From a virus, in the IMG/VR virus record IMGVR_UViG_3300046028_002670, positions 1 to 20,640 of that record: DNA of 20,640 nt; one strand, written 5' to 3'. Both the position numbers and the translations under genes were made by a program. Below, piece by piece: positions 6,756 through 13,967 of this stretch. Within the stretch, counting starts at the first letter, position 1; each line of letters opens with the position of its first letter. Under the pieces are notes generated by a model. That model was not told the origin of the DNA and did not search any database. It worked only from the letters and a program-made list of their open reading frames with translations.

Positions 6756-8306
6756 CTAATCGTCACTGTTGATGCCCTGCACCAAATTTAAAAACTCCGC
6801 CAATGTGTTTTGCTTTGCGCGGAGTCGGCGGTATAACTCTGCCTCAAAGCCGGTGGCCCATATGTGCCAAACGGTCGTCTTGCCTGTTGTTGTCAACCGG
6901 CGAATCCTAGCGTTAGCTTGCTCGTACTGTTCAAGTGAATAAATGGGAGCAAACCAAACAATATCTTTTGCCCGAGTCAATGTCAATCCGTGTGCCGCAA
7001 CCTTCGGGTGAGCCAACAAAATCTGCGGCCTGTCCGTGTGCTGAAAGTCGTTAAAGATTTGATTGCGTTCGTTTTTGTTAACGTCACCATGAACCGATGC
7101 AACATCGAATCCGTCAGCAGTTAACTTCGCCTGCAATTGATCTTGTACGCCTCGTAGCGGCACAAAGATAATAACCTTGTCTCCGATCTCTGTAAGTAAG
7201 TCAGTGAGTGTATTATACCTCAACGAGCCATCGATTGCAATTCGACCGGTCTCGCTATACACGACACCGCAACTAATTTGCAACATCTTGCTTAGCACAA
7301 CCGCCGCATTCGCAGCAGTGACTTCGCCCGCCGCAAACACCGTCACAGCTTTGTCTTTCATTTCCTTAAATGCTTTTTGTTGTTGAGGTGTTAGCTCTGT
7401 CTTGCGACCAACGAAGTTAGTGTCAGGCAAATCTTTACACTCGTCAAGCGAGAAACGAATCGATGGTTGCAAAACTTTCTTGCATGTCTCAAGTGCATCT
7501 TGTCTTGGTATCCAACGAAACGTTGTGACCTTCTGCATCACCATGTCTTTAAACGTAGTGAAACTTTTAGGGCATGTAGGTGAGTCAACAAGTCGCGCCA
7601 ATGTCCATGCGTCTGCAGGCGTCTGAGAGATCGGTGTGCCCGTCAACATCCACAGCCATGGCTTGTGTGCTTGCATCCACTTAGCAAAAATCTTGTAGCG
7701 TTGCGAGCTCGGAGATTTAAGCGCAGTGGCTTCGTCGTAGATCACAACGTCAAAGTCTTTGATGTCAGCGGCCATGTTACTAAAGCCATCATGGTTAATG
7801 ATGAAGTATTGCACCCCGGGTTTCTCAAGCAACTGTCTACGTTTTTCCTTCGTGCCAGTGACAATTGCAAACATGCGGTGCGGGAGGTGGTGCTTAAGCT
7901 CTCTCCCCCACACAACAGTCAGCGTTGACAACGGCGCGATGATTAAAACTTTCTTCGCTATACCTTCATCAAGCAAAAAGTCAGCGGCCCAAATAGCACT
8001 GATGGATTTACCAGTACCCGGTGCGTTAAGACACAGGGCACGCTTGTGTGTTGTGAGAAATGCGGCGGTATCTTTCTGGTGATCCATCGGAGCAAACCGA
8101 GCGGGCCAGTTGTAGTAATGCGTGATGGGGGCAGGGACACTGAAACCCAAGTTCTTCAGCACGATTGATTCGTCCACACCATACGGCACAGCAAGCATCG
8201 ACTCACCATCATGCATGAACTGTTTGGCATGCGGCATCAGAGACTGCACAGTGGCATTCTCATTGCTGTTAATGATGATCTTGCGTTTGTCAGGTATTAC
8301 AAGCAT
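6756..8306 (-). CDS. SNF2/DEAD-like superfamily 2 helicase
   Basis: A 516-aa ATP-dependent DNA helicase or translocase. Numbered from the chosen Met: motif I APGTGKS (95-101), Ia-like IAPLSTL (123-129), motif II DEAT (191-194), motif III LTGTP (221-225), motif V AHGLTLTRA (438-446) and motif VI QANARIRR (463-470). The two RecA-like lobes are complete and the length fits the short SNF2-like helicases common in phages. It probably remodels or unwinds DNA during phage replication or recombination. I prefer ATG 8306 (MLVIPDKRK) over GTG 8321 because it is a standard start and needs only a 10-base overlap with the VRR-NUC gene; neither has a strong SD. The neighbours (polymerase, RecB-like and VRR-NUC nucleases, SSB) support a replication/recombination role. 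Confidence 0.9.
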   Translation of the reverse strand: MLVIPDKRKIIINSNENATVQSLMPHAKQFMHDGESMLAVPYGVDESIVLKNLGFSVPAPITHYYNWPARFAPMDHQKDTAAFLTTHKRALCLNAPGTGKSISAIWAADFLLDEGIAKKVLIIAPLSTLTVVWGRELKHHLPHRMFAIVTGTKEKRRQLLEKPGVQYFIINHDGFSNMAADIKDFDVVIYDEATALKSPSSQRYKIFAKWMQAHKPWLWMLTGTPISQTPADAWTLARLVDSPTCPKSFTTFKDMVMQKVTTFRWIPRQDALETCKKVLQPSIRFSLDECKDLPDTNFVGRKTELTPQQQKAFKEMKDKAVTVFAAGEVTAANAAVVLSKMLQISCGVVYSETGRIAIDGSLRYNTLTDLLTEIGDKVIIFVPLRGVQDQLQAKLTADGFDVASVHGDVNKNERNQIFNDFQHTDRPQILLAHPKVAAHGLTLTRAKDIVWFAPIYSLEQYEQANARIRRLTTTGKTTVWHIWATGFEAELYRRLRAKQNTLAEFLNLVQGINSDD

Positions 8307-8602
8307 GTCAGAGCAACCCACGCTTTGAATTCAAAAATCCATACGTCAACAGATGTCTCACGTACGATCCACACCTTTGCACCGCTTCTAGTCAACGTTG
8401 ATATTTCCCTCTCTTGGTTGGCTGTAGTAGTGCCCTTACCAAACTTGGTCTCAATAGCAAACATAGAACCATTAACGCAGCCCACAAAGTCAGGAATACC
8501 AGACCGACCATAGCCATTAGCAGGTGGCATAAACCACCAACATAAGTCTGCATCTTTGAGAACATCTTTGACAATCTTTTTAACATCGGCTTCGTTCTTC
8601 AT
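8297..8602 (-). CDS. VRR-NUC family nuclease
   Basis: A 101-aa PD-(D/E)XK nuclease of the VRR-NUC type. Key features are RSGIPDFVGCVNG (the PD motif, with Asp at residue 38), AIETKFGKG (ExK, Glu51-x-Lys53) and a downstream Gln in NQEREI. Stand-alone VRR-NUC proteins of about this length are common in phages and are considered structure-specific nucleases, possibly resolving branched DNA; the family is related to FAN1. The ATG overlaps the previous stop (ATGA) with GAAAGG upstream, so it is coupled to the RecB/Cas4-like gene. Its end overlaps the helicase start. Confidence 0.9.
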   Translation of the reverse strand: MKNEADVKKIVKDVLKDADLCWWFMPPANGYGRSGIPDFVGCVNGSMFAIETKFGKGTTTANQEREISTLTRSGAKVWIVRETSVDVWIFEFKAWVALTCL

Positions 8603-9291
8603 CTCTTACCTTTCAGTCGTGCGTCAGGGCAAATATCTTTTGCCGCGCACCATGGGCATAAGCCCGAGGGTTTTGCTTTGTATACGCCAAGTTCAATCGT
8701 GTCCTGCACCTTTGCGAATCGAGGCTTCAGTGCTCGCCACATTGAGTCTAGAAATCTACGTTCGTACACGGCGTTTGTTGTCTCGTTAAACTTGAGCCAG
8801 ATGAATGATGTCTTGACCTTGGTAACTTCTGGGTAATGCCAGAACACCATGGCCGCAAACAGTTGCAACTGTGTTGGGTTTTCTTTTACTTTGCCTGTCT
8901 TGTAGTCAAGGCAGTATGCAGTGTCGCCATCCACAACAAGCACGTCAGCGATTGATCTGATCCACACGTCTTTGGCAAACCAGTCAACAGGTTTTAAGTC
9001 TGCATTGACAGCCATCTGATGCTCGAACAACTTGTCGCCCGGTCGCTTCATGATGACGTCAACAACGCTACCCCATTGATCTAGTGTGCTACGCCCTTCA
9101 GCAGATAGGGAGTCCATGTCAAGCACGCCACGGCCTTTAGCTTCTAGCAACTTGTGTACACGATCTCCATACTCGGACGCTTCGTTTGATGAATTGGGTA
9201 CGCGTTTAGATACGTACAGATAATCAAACTGGGCCTCGCATGTTTCAAATGTTGATAGACGACTAAAAGACAGCGGCATTACTTGGGTCAT
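8599..9291 (-). CDS. RecB/Cas4-like PD-(D/E)XK exonuclease with Fe-S Cys
   Basis: A 230-aa nuclease. Numbered from the chosen Met: LSFSRLSTFETC (8-18, with Cys18), GDRVH (42-46; His46 is the RecB-motif His), Asp116 in SIADVL, LDYKTGK (Asp129-x-Lys131) and QLQLFAA (141-147), then CPWCAAKDIC (Cys212, Cys215, Cys221). One N-terminal and three C-terminal Cys is the arrangement that holds a 4Fe-4S cluster in Cas4 and AddB-type nucleases. There is no Cas gene nearby, so this is a phage recombination or DNA-end-processing nuclease rather than CRISPR adaptation. I chose ATG 9291 over 9315 because AGGA sits 5 bases upstream of it and it avoids overlapping the polymerase gene. Confidence 0.9.
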   Translation of the reverse strand: MTQVMPLSFSRLSTFETCEAQFDYLYVSKRVPNSSNEASEYGDRVHKLLEAKGRGVLDMDSLSAEGRSTLDQWGSVVDVIMKRPGDKLFEHQMAVNADLKPVDWFAKDVWIRSIADVLVVDGDTAYCLDYKTGKVKENPTQLQLFAAMVFWHYPEVTKVKTSFIWLKFNETTNAVYERRFLDSMWRALKPRFAKVQDTIELGVYKAKPSGLCPWCAAKDICPDARLKGKR

Positions 9292-9298
9292 AAGTTTC

Positions 9299-11134
9299 CT
9301 ATTTCGCCGCACCATACGACGGGCCTACACCCGTCTCACAAGATACGGGAATGCTCCGACACCACTTGGGTGTTAGAGATAGGCACTCTTCCATATAGGC
9401 GCGTGCTTGAGTAAGTTCTTCATTTGGTACTACGCAGACTGCTTCGTCATGGACTGACAGCTTGACGGGGTACCGTTCGTTGATACGTGCAGTTTGCCAC
9501 ATAACGATCCGCATTGCAGCATGTTGTGATAAATTTTCTACAACTTTCGGGCCGAAGATACGTACACGTTGTTTGCCCATTAAGTATGTCCACTCTTTGC
9601 CGTCGTACTTCAGGTCGTGATACATCACACCGGGCTCACCCGGACGTCCGAAGCCATCCTTCTGCGTGATAAACCATCCGTTGACATCCACAGTCATCAG
9701 GCTACAACCATTGGCAATATCGGGCAGGATTACTTGCTGACACCTACCCCATAGGTCAACTACCTTGTGATGTACTGAGCGGTATAGGTTCACGATGTCG
9801 TACGCACGATCGAGGTCGATAGCTTTCACAGCCGGATCAGTACGCGCTGCGATACGAACCATTTCCTGAAAGCGCGGAGCACCGGCACCGTACTGCAACC
9901 CGAGCATGGCGGTCTTGCCTAAGAAACGCTCAGCCTTGTCTGCCTTGGTAATGTCACGGCCAAAGAGCTTGGACGCAAAGTCGCAGTACAAGTCCACGCC
10001 ATTGGCCAACTTCTCTACCACGTCATCCTGTCCGGCCAAAGCCATCACAGTGCGAAGCTCAATGTTGGATGAGTCACCTACGAGCACAGTGTGTCCGGCA
10101 GGGGCAAGCAACGCATTGCGCAAACCCGCAGACGGCCCACGGGCGGGGATGTTCTGCCAGTTGATACTGTTGCCGCCCGAATAACGGCCAGTGGTTTTAG
10201 CACCCCAGAAGTTGAGGTACACCGGCAGAGGGCCACGCTTTGCAGTATCCACGAACTTGAGCGCACGAGTTTCTGCAATGGTTGTCTTCACACCAAGGCG
10301 AGCGGCTACCAGTGCCTGAACGCCAGAGTCTTCATGGTCAAGCAAGTCAGTAAAGCCCTTGTCACTTTTAGCAAAGGCAAAGGTCTCACGCCCTGTTGCG
10401 GGGCTTATCTTCTTAGGCGGTATAACGCCGAGCAACTCGAGCTGTTCTGCAAACTTGTCGTTGGACATCAGCGTATCCTTACCGACAACGAGCGAGCGCA
10501 TCAGGTCTTCTTTGCGTGCAACTTCTTCGTGATATAGCCTATCCATCACAGCAACATCGCCCACAAGCATAGGCTCTGTAAACATACGCACAGTCATGTC
10601 GATCAAACGAACTTCCAATGGCGGAGTGAAGGCGTCCATCTTCTCACCGATCGCACGACACAGCCACGTGTCATGCTTGCAGTAATCTGCATACGCCTCT
10701 AATTCCATGGGATTAAAGTCCGCACGACGTTTGCCCAATGCTTTAACAACTTCAGTGCCCTTGTCAGGGAATCCGAAGAATTTAGTTAAGTTAGCAAGTG
10801 AGTGGGAGACTAAGTAGGGGTGAAGCATTCGGCTTTGAGGGAGTGTATCCATCCATAGCCTCGGTCGTATACCCAGTCTTTGCGTCAGCGCGTAGCCATC
10901 GAACAAAGTATTGTGGCATCTTACGGCTGAGTTGGCCCAGTCGTAGTTGACGTGCACCCACTCAAGAATCTCTGCTTCAGTTCCACTGAACCACACAGGG
11001 TCTTCGTCGTTCTTCGCAACGCATACTCCGATAAATTCAAACCGTTCGTCGGTGATGTACGCATCAGTCTGCATCTTTGACAAACTGAATTGTGCATCGT
11101 AGTACGTCTCAATATCTACAGTGAGTATGTCCAT
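9299..11134 (-). CDS. Family A DNA polymerase with 3'-5' exonuclease
   Basis: A 611-aa replicative polymerase without a 5'-3' exonuclease domain, a length typical of phage Pol A. Exonuclease motifs are all present: Exo I VDIET (6-10), Exo II CHNTLFD (73-79), Exo III YCKHD (151-155). Polymerase motifs: TGRYSG (315-320), motif A DSSNIELR (354-361), motif B R403-x3-K407-x3-L411-x3-Y415-G, and motif C HDE (562-564). The residue equivalent to E. coli Pol I Phe762 is Leu411. The ATG overlaps the upstream TAA (TAATG), giving translational coupling. It synthesises phage DNA with the adjacent helicase, primase-helicase and ssDNA-binding-like protein. Confidence 0.96.
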   Translation of the reverse strand: MDILTVDIETYYDAQFSLSKMQTDAYITDERFEFIGVCVAKNDEDPVWFSGTEAEILEWVHVNYDWANSAVRCHNTLFDGYALTQRLGIRPRLWMDTLPQSRMLHPYLVSHSLANLTKFFGFPDKGTEVVKALGKRRADFNPMELEAYADYCKHDTWLCRAIGEKMDAFTPPLEVRLIDMTVRMFTEPMLVGDVAVMDRLYHEEVARKEDLMRSLVVGKDTLMSNDKFAEQLELLGVIPPKKISPATGRETFAFAKSDKGFTDLLDHEDSGVQALVAARLGVKTTIAETRALKFVDTAKRGPLPVYLNFWGAKTTGRYSGGNSINWQNIPARGPSAGLRNALLAPAGHTVLVGDSSNIELRTVMALAGQDDVVEKLANGVDLYCDFASKLFGRDITKADKAERFLGKTAMLGLQYGAGAPRFQEMVRIAARTDPAVKAIDLDRAYDIVNLYRSVHHKVVDLWGRCQQVILPDIANGCSLMTVDVNGWFITQKDGFGRPGEPGVMYHDLKYDGKEWTYLMGKQRVRIFGPKVVENLSQHAAMRIVMWQTARINERYPVKLSVHDEAVCVVPNEELTQARAYMEECLSLTPKWCRSIPVSCETGVGPSYGAAK

Positions 11135-11442
11135 TATGGATTCCAGTCGAGCAACGTTGCCGCTACTCTGTTAGTTAGTAAGTCAGTAATTTCTTTGAGG
11201 TTACTCGCAATGTGTGTCGCCCCGCCGATCTCGACGGTGTATCCATTTTCAACTTGCCTGACATTGATGTGAAGCTGCTTAAATGGTTGTTCGTATGGGT
11301 ACGAGTTAAGTAATTGCTTTTGTTGTTGAGCTGCGTTCCACTGTCCCTGCGAGGTTAGATTGCTATTTGTAATTGTTCCCTGTGCACCAGAAATTGCGCT
11401 TGAGCCTACGAGTGAGTTAGTAATTGATCCTAATAATGACAT
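11134..11442 (-). CDS. Unknown protein upstream of DNA polymerase
   Basis: A 102-aa protein I do not recognise. Residues 1-55 are Ser/Asn/Gln/Gly-rich and probably disordered (ITNSLVGSSAISGAQG, then QWNAAQQQKQLLN). Residues 56-102 look like a small folded domain with alternating hydrophobics (LHINVRQVENGYTVEIGG) and an amphipathic helix (NLKEITDLLTNRVAATLL). The stop TAA shares a base with the polymerase ATG, so it is tightly coupled to polymerase translation and could be a polymerase accessory factor; that is only positional inference. Confidence 0.65.
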   Translation of the reverse strand: MSLLGSITNSLVGSSAISGAQGTITNSNLTSQGQWNAAQQQKQLLNSYPYEQPFKQLHINVRQVENGYTVEIGGATHIASNLKEITDLLTNRVAATLLDWNP

Positions 11443-11452
11443 AAGTTGTTCC

Positions 11453-11650
11453 TCAGTTCATATCCATGTTATCAAGTTCTCTGTTGTCCAGAGCTAAGTA
11501 AGCTACAGTGTAAATCTGTTCTAGCTTCTGACGCAAACGTAGAGCTTCTTCAGACACAATATCTAATCGATGACGTAGTAGTCGGCCTTCTGCTTGCGAG
11601 TCGGCAAGCATCAGCTCAAGTTCGGAGAGGTCACTTGGGATTCTGTACAT
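11453..11650 (-). CDS. Small coiled-coil protein
   Basis: A 65-aa protein of unknown function. Residues 7-47 form one long charged amphipathic helix (SELELMLADSQAEGRLL, then RHRLDIVSEEALRLRQKLEQI), a probable coiled coil; the tail is YTVAYLALDNRELDNMDMN. The start has AGGA 7 bases upstream. It overlaps the 3' end of the preceding 60-aa frame by 40 bases and ends 10 bases before the next gene. No motif indicates a function. Confidence 0.65.
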   Translation of the reverse strand: MYRIPSDLSELELMLADSQAEGRLLRHRLDIVSEEALRLRQKLEQIYTVAYLALDNRELDNMDMN

Positions 11651-11793
11651 TTTGGTTTCCTCGGGTTAACTATTTTCTCGAGCACGCGCTTAAGTATCTG
11701 AACGTGCATGATGTTGTTTTTGTTGCGTACGATTGATCTGCGCACAATCGCAGCACAGCGTTTACGTTCTATATCAGTATCTACTAGTAGCAT
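11611..11793 (-). CDS. Possible 60-aa basic protein overlapping neighbours
   Basis: A 60-aa frame, MLLVDTDIERKRCAAIVRRS followed by a basic helical stretch. It has a good SD (AAAGGAACGC, 1-5 bases before ATG), starts inside the last 20 bases of the glutaredoxin gene and runs 40 bases into the next gene. Without it, an unexplained gap of about 120 bases would remain between two tightly packed genes. The same 14-base start region, AAAGGAACGCAATG, precedes the DUF3310 gene. The C-terminal 13 residues lie in the overlap and look unconstrained. It is a plausible but unproven gene. Confidence 0.5.
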   Translation of the reverse strand: MLLVDTDIERKRCAAIVRRSIVRNKNNIMHVQILKRVLEKIVNPRKPKCTESQVTSPNLS

Positions 11794-12028
11794 TGCGTTC
11801 CTTTAAAGATGAGAGAGCCGCTTGCAAGCCTGCTAATCCACCGACACGTTGATCGCCAATAAATATCTGCGGCATCTGGCGAACATCAGGGTAAGCATTA
11901 AAGAAGTTTGCACGGCGTGCGTCGTCGTCTATATCAACTTCTTCGTACTCCATGTTGTTGGTCTGTAGTAGTTGTTTAGCGGCTAAACAATTTGGGCAAT
12001 TGCTTTTGGTATATACAGTTATTTTCAT
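11774..12028 (-). CDS. Glutaredoxin
   Basis: An 84-aa thioredoxin-fold protein. It begins MKITVYTKSNCPNC, with the redox site Cys11-Pro-Asn-Cys14 right after the first strand, then YEEVDIDDD, the cis-Pro segment RQMPQIFIGD, and the glutathione-site GGLAGL. Length and order match class I glutaredoxins. Phage glutaredoxins usually reduce ribonucleotide reductase, but no RNR gene is visible here, so the partner may be the host enzyme or an RNR outside the window. I chose ATG 12028 rather than 12091: the fold begins there, GGAG lies 9 bases upstream, and it overlaps the stop of the 47-aa Zn-ribbon-like gene (ATGA). Confidence 0.92.
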   Translation of the reverse strand: MKITVYTKSNCPNCLAAKQLLQTNNMEYEEVDIDDDARRANFFNAYPDVRQMPQIFIGDQRVGGLAGLQAALSSLKERNATSRY

Positions 12029-12168
12029 AGCTTCTTCTCCCGCAAACAACTGCATGTAAATCCGCTTGCGTCGTAGCCGATACCGTGGCAATACGGGCAG
12101 TGCTCATCCGTCACTGCTGGCGGAACGCGGGTAAATAACTTCTTTATAAATTCGTAAATAGCGATCAT
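12025..12168 (-). CDS. 47-aa Zn-ribbon-like small protein
   Basis: A short gene between the membrane-anchored small protein and glutaredoxin. The product is MIAIYEFIKKLFTRVPPAV, then TDEHCPYCHGIGYDASGF, then TCSCLREKKL. It has two Cys pairs, Cys24-x2-Cys27 and Cys39-x-Cys41, plus His23 and His28, with the central CPYCHGIGYD block resembling the Cys-Gly repeats of zinc-binding knuckles. It has an AGGAG 8 bases upstream, its ATG overlaps the previous TGA (ATGA), and its own TGA overlaps the glutaredoxin ATG (ATGA). These double couplings make it very likely coding. A metal-binding or redox role beside glutaredoxin is inference. Confidence 0.75.
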   Translation of the reverse strand: MIAIYEFIKKLFTRVPPAVTDEHCPYCHGIGYDASGFTCSCLREKKL

Positions 12169-12362
12169 GAATTCTTCTCCTGTACGGCACGTTCGAGGGC
12201 TCGGGCAAACTCTTCCACGCTACCAAACTTTTCTGAGTTGGTATCCCACAAGTGGTAAATCTCTTCTTTGGTCAGACTCTTCCATTCACGCGTCGCGGTG
12301 TAAATCAGCGCAATGACCCCGACTATTGCGGGGCCTATAAGCAAATAAAGTAAATCATTCAT
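12165..12362 (-). CDS. Small single-pass membrane protein
   Basis: A 65-aa protein with one N-terminal membrane helix (residues 3-22, LLYLLIGPAIVGVIALIYTA) and a cytoplasmic-type tail, WKSLTKEEIYHLWDT, then GSVEEFARALERAVQEKN. The tail pattern LTKEEI..LW...EFARALE..EKN recalls a motif found in many short soluble phage proteins; here it is tethered to a membrane anchor. Function is unknown. The start overlaps the preceding stop (ATGA) and its stop overlaps the next start (ATGA). Confidence 0.75.
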   Translation of the reverse strand: MNDLLYLLIGPAIVGVIALIYTATREWKSLTKEEIYHLWDTNSEKFGSVEEFARALERAVQEKNS

Positions 12363-12832
12363 TTTTTAATCTCCACAATAGGTCTCATTTTCCGTTGACG
12401 AAATTCTTCTTTGACAAGCGCAATAGCCTTGTCCATATCTTTCACAGTAATCAAGTCCATCTGCGCGTCATGCAATTCCATGACAAGGTTTAGTGAATTC
12501 ATCTCAGATGCTTTTAAGATAAACCTTCCCGTCTCAATACCTCGTCTACCCACAGCACGTAGTGCATCGAGCCCTTCTGTTACTACGTCAGCATATTCTT
12601 TTCCAAAGCCTAATCTATACAAAGCTTCAGTAATATTTACTGTGGCAATCAAAGTATCAATGTCGTTGCGTGTTGCAAGTCCTTTAGTCAAGGTTGACAT
12701 TGCTAAGTGGTTCTTGATCTTGAGATCAACCAAGTAGGTGTCGTACTTAGCTACCGGTGTCATCCCCTCGACTACATATCCAAGGGTATTTATAAGTATG
12801 GCACGTGGCCGATACTTGCTACGTTTCCGCAT
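12359..12832 (-). CDS. Conserved phage protein of unknown function
   Basis: A 157-aa protein, MRKRSKYRPRAILINTLGYV at the start. It has a basic N-terminus, then VVDLKIKNHLAM, NDIDTLIATVNITEALYRLGFG and a mostly helical C-terminal half with GRRGIETGRF and ELHDAQMDLITVKDMDKAI. I recognise this arrangement (RxKYRPK start, LKIKNH, TGRFIL, E.HDAQLD) from hypothetical phage proteins, without a known function. I chose ATG 12832 because the upstream ATG (12907) would place 75 bases inside the DUF3310 gene and adds an unrelated Cys/Thr/Lys-rich leader. The start overlaps the DUF3310 end by 14 bases; its SD (GAAG) is weak. Confidence 0.8.
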   Translation of the reverse strand: MRKRSKYRPRAILINTLGYVVEGMTPVAKYDTYLVDLKIKNHLAMSTLTKGLATRNDIDTLIATVNITEALYRLGFGKEYADVVTEGLDALRAVGRRGIETGRFILKASEMNSLNLVMELHDAQMDLITVKDMDKAIALVKEEFRQRKMRPIVEIKK

Positions 12833-13052
12833 TCTGTACTTCGTGCAACTTGTGGATGTAGTGCAATGCTTTGTTGCCATCGTCACTGCCATCTTTTCGT
12901 CCTGCACGCATCGAGTATTTAATAATGTTGCCTTTCAGAAACCCTATAAATTCTTCGCGCGTCAACACAGCGGACATGACATTCCAAGGTTGTACTGGCA
13001 TATCTTTATAGTGCGATCCACCAATTTGCACTGCATCTGCGTTTTCAATCAT
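12819..13052 (-). CDS. DUF3310 family protein
   Basis: A 77-aa protein of the DUF3310 (SaV-like) family, very common in phages. Diagnostic segments are IGGSHYKDMPVQPWNVM (residues 10-26), EEFIGFLKGNIIKYSMRAGRKDG (33-55) and ALHYIHKL near the end. The family is often annotated as nucleotide-kinase-associated, but its function is not established. The start is well supported by AAAGGAACGC immediately upstream. The ATG overlaps the preceding gene's end by 8 bases. Confidence 0.92.
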   Translation of the reverse strand: MIENADAVQIGGSHYKDMPVQPWNVMSAVLTREEFIGFLKGNIIKYSMRAGRKDGSDDGNKALHYIHKLHEVQNAET

Positions 13053-13254
13053 TGCGTTCCTTTGGTTTAAGTTGTTTCAAGTTACGTCCAGTGACGCGAT
13101 CAGTCCAACACGAGGCACATATCCATCGTGAGGAGTTCATTTGCACGCCGCCCTCCGGCGGTCGTAGTTCTTCACATTTATTACAAAGTTGTAATTTATG
13201 TACGGGTTGTTGGCTACCAATAGCCAAGTGGTTGTTTACAAAATTACTCTTCAT
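13045..13254 (-). CDS. Small zinc-ribbon protein
   Basis: A 69-aa protein with two CxxC knuckles: Cys24-x2-Cys27 (LCNKCEE) and Cys46-x2-Cys49 (WICASCW), 18 residues apart, a typical zinc ribbon or treble clef. The tail is basic (GRNLKQLKPKERND), suggesting nucleic-acid binding; that is inference. I chose ATG 13254 because it overlaps the preceding gene by only 11 bases; the frame extends to 13323 but that would overlap by 80 bases. Its end contains the SD for the DUF3310 gene. Confidence 0.75.
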   Translation of the reverse strand: MKSNFVNNHLAIGSQQPVHKLQLCNKCEELRPPEGGVQMNSSRWICASCWTDRVTGRNLKQLKPKERND

Positions 13255-13492
13255 CGCCCTCATCCCAAATATCGTATGGCCACACAAGTATGGGTGTCTC
13301 TGGGCCCAAGTAGCCACCTTCAATATTGAACTCGATATACTCGCGTGCTTCTTCGTGCGACATGCCGTCGCGCGTCACAAGAATATCCCTAATTTTTTCA
13401 GCGTCGTAAACAAGTACGTTAACCATTTGCTTGTCTATACGTACATACGCGGGGCCAACAACGGCCTCATCATATCCCGGGTATTTAATCAT
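13244..13492 (-). CDS. Conserved small phage protein
   Basis: An 82-aa protein, MIKYPGYDEAVVGPAYVRI at the start. The core MSHEEAREYIEFNIEGGYLGPETPILVW resembles a recurrent small phage protein with the pattern 'EEA.E..EFN..GAYLG..TP', of unknown function. The N-terminal half (VNVLVYDAEKIRDILVTRDG) looks beta-alpha. The tail is acidic (DEGDEE). Its ATG overlaps the end of the 58-aa gene by 8 bases and its end overlaps the zinc-ribbon gene. Confidence 0.8.
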   Translation of the reverse strand: MIKYPGYDEAVVGPAYVRIDKQMVNVLVYDAEKIRDILVTRDGMSHEEAREYIEFNIEGGYLGPETPILVWPYDIWDEGDEE

Positions 13493-13661
13493 TGACCACT
13501 CGCTTTCCTAATTCTTCTAGTGGTTTCCACCCGAAGCGACGCCATACAGATTGCACGTCTGCACCGGCAGTCCATACAAATCTGCGATCGTCTGCAGGTA
13601 TTTGCGGATAGCAGATTGACTTAACAGGGATACCTTGGTGAATGATTGGTTCTTGCTTCAT
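13485..13661 (-). CDS. 58-aa phage protein
   Basis: A short gene between the 82-aa and 95-aa genes. The product begins MKQEPIIHQGIPVKSICYPQ and continues DDRRFVWTAGADVQSVW, then RRFGWKPLEELGKRVVND. The block RFVW...DVQ..W.R.GW.P resembles a pattern seen in many tiny phage proteins (F.Y....TD....W...GW.P). It fills a gap of about 170 bases exactly: 11 bases after the preceding stop and an 8-base overlap with the next ATG. The SD is weak (GAG 8 bases upstream). No function is known. Confidence 0.75.
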   Translation of the reverse strand: MKQEPIIHQGIPVKSICYPQIPADDRRFVWTAGADVQSVWRRFGWKPLEELGKRVVND

Positions 13662-13672
13662 GATAGTACTCT

Positions 13673-13960
13673 TTACACAATTGGTTTAAAACATATTGAT
13701 CCAACTACTTCACCGCGATTAACGATGTCGTAGTGTTTGCCAACGCTTTTAGCGCCGTTACGTGCCATGTCACTTAGTACTACAGTTAGTGAACGTCCCA
13801 GTGTGGAAACGTACACGACAAGGTTCTGTTCATCGACAGACAACCACTCTCGGTCTTGGTCGATGTTGACACCCAGTTCCTCAAAGCCGCGCACGAGTTT
13901 TGTCTCGATACGCGTCAAGCGATACTGAATGTCTTTTTCTTTATTGAAGGATGTGTTCAT
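13673..13960 (-). CDS. Unknown small phage protein
   Basis: A 95-aa protein. The N-terminal third is a charged helix (DIQYRLTRIETKLVRGFEELG), the middle (DEQNLVVYVSTLGRSLTVVLSDMARNG) looks beta-alpha, and the end is SICFKPIV. I do not recognise a family. It starts 7 bases after the VWA gene stop with GAG 8 bases upstream, so it is in the same transcript as the MoxR/VWA block. It could belong to that block or be the first gene of the next one. Confidence 0.7.
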   Translation of the reverse strand: MNTSFNKEKDIQYRLTRIETKLVRGFEELGVNIDQDREWLSVDEQNLVVYVSTLGRSLTVVLSDMARNGAKSVGKHYDIVNRGEVVGSICFKPIV

Positions 13961-13967
13961 GTTGTTC

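Noticed and set aside
8599-9291. Cas4-like gene as evidence of a CRISPR system
   Set aside because: No cas1, cas2 or array is visible. Neighbours are phage replication genes, so it is a phage RecB-family nuclease.
12833-12907. N-terminal extension of the 157-aa gene (start at 12907)
   Set aside because: It would overlap the DUF3310 gene by almost 90 bases and encodes a Thr/Cys/Lys-rich leader unlike the rest of the protein.
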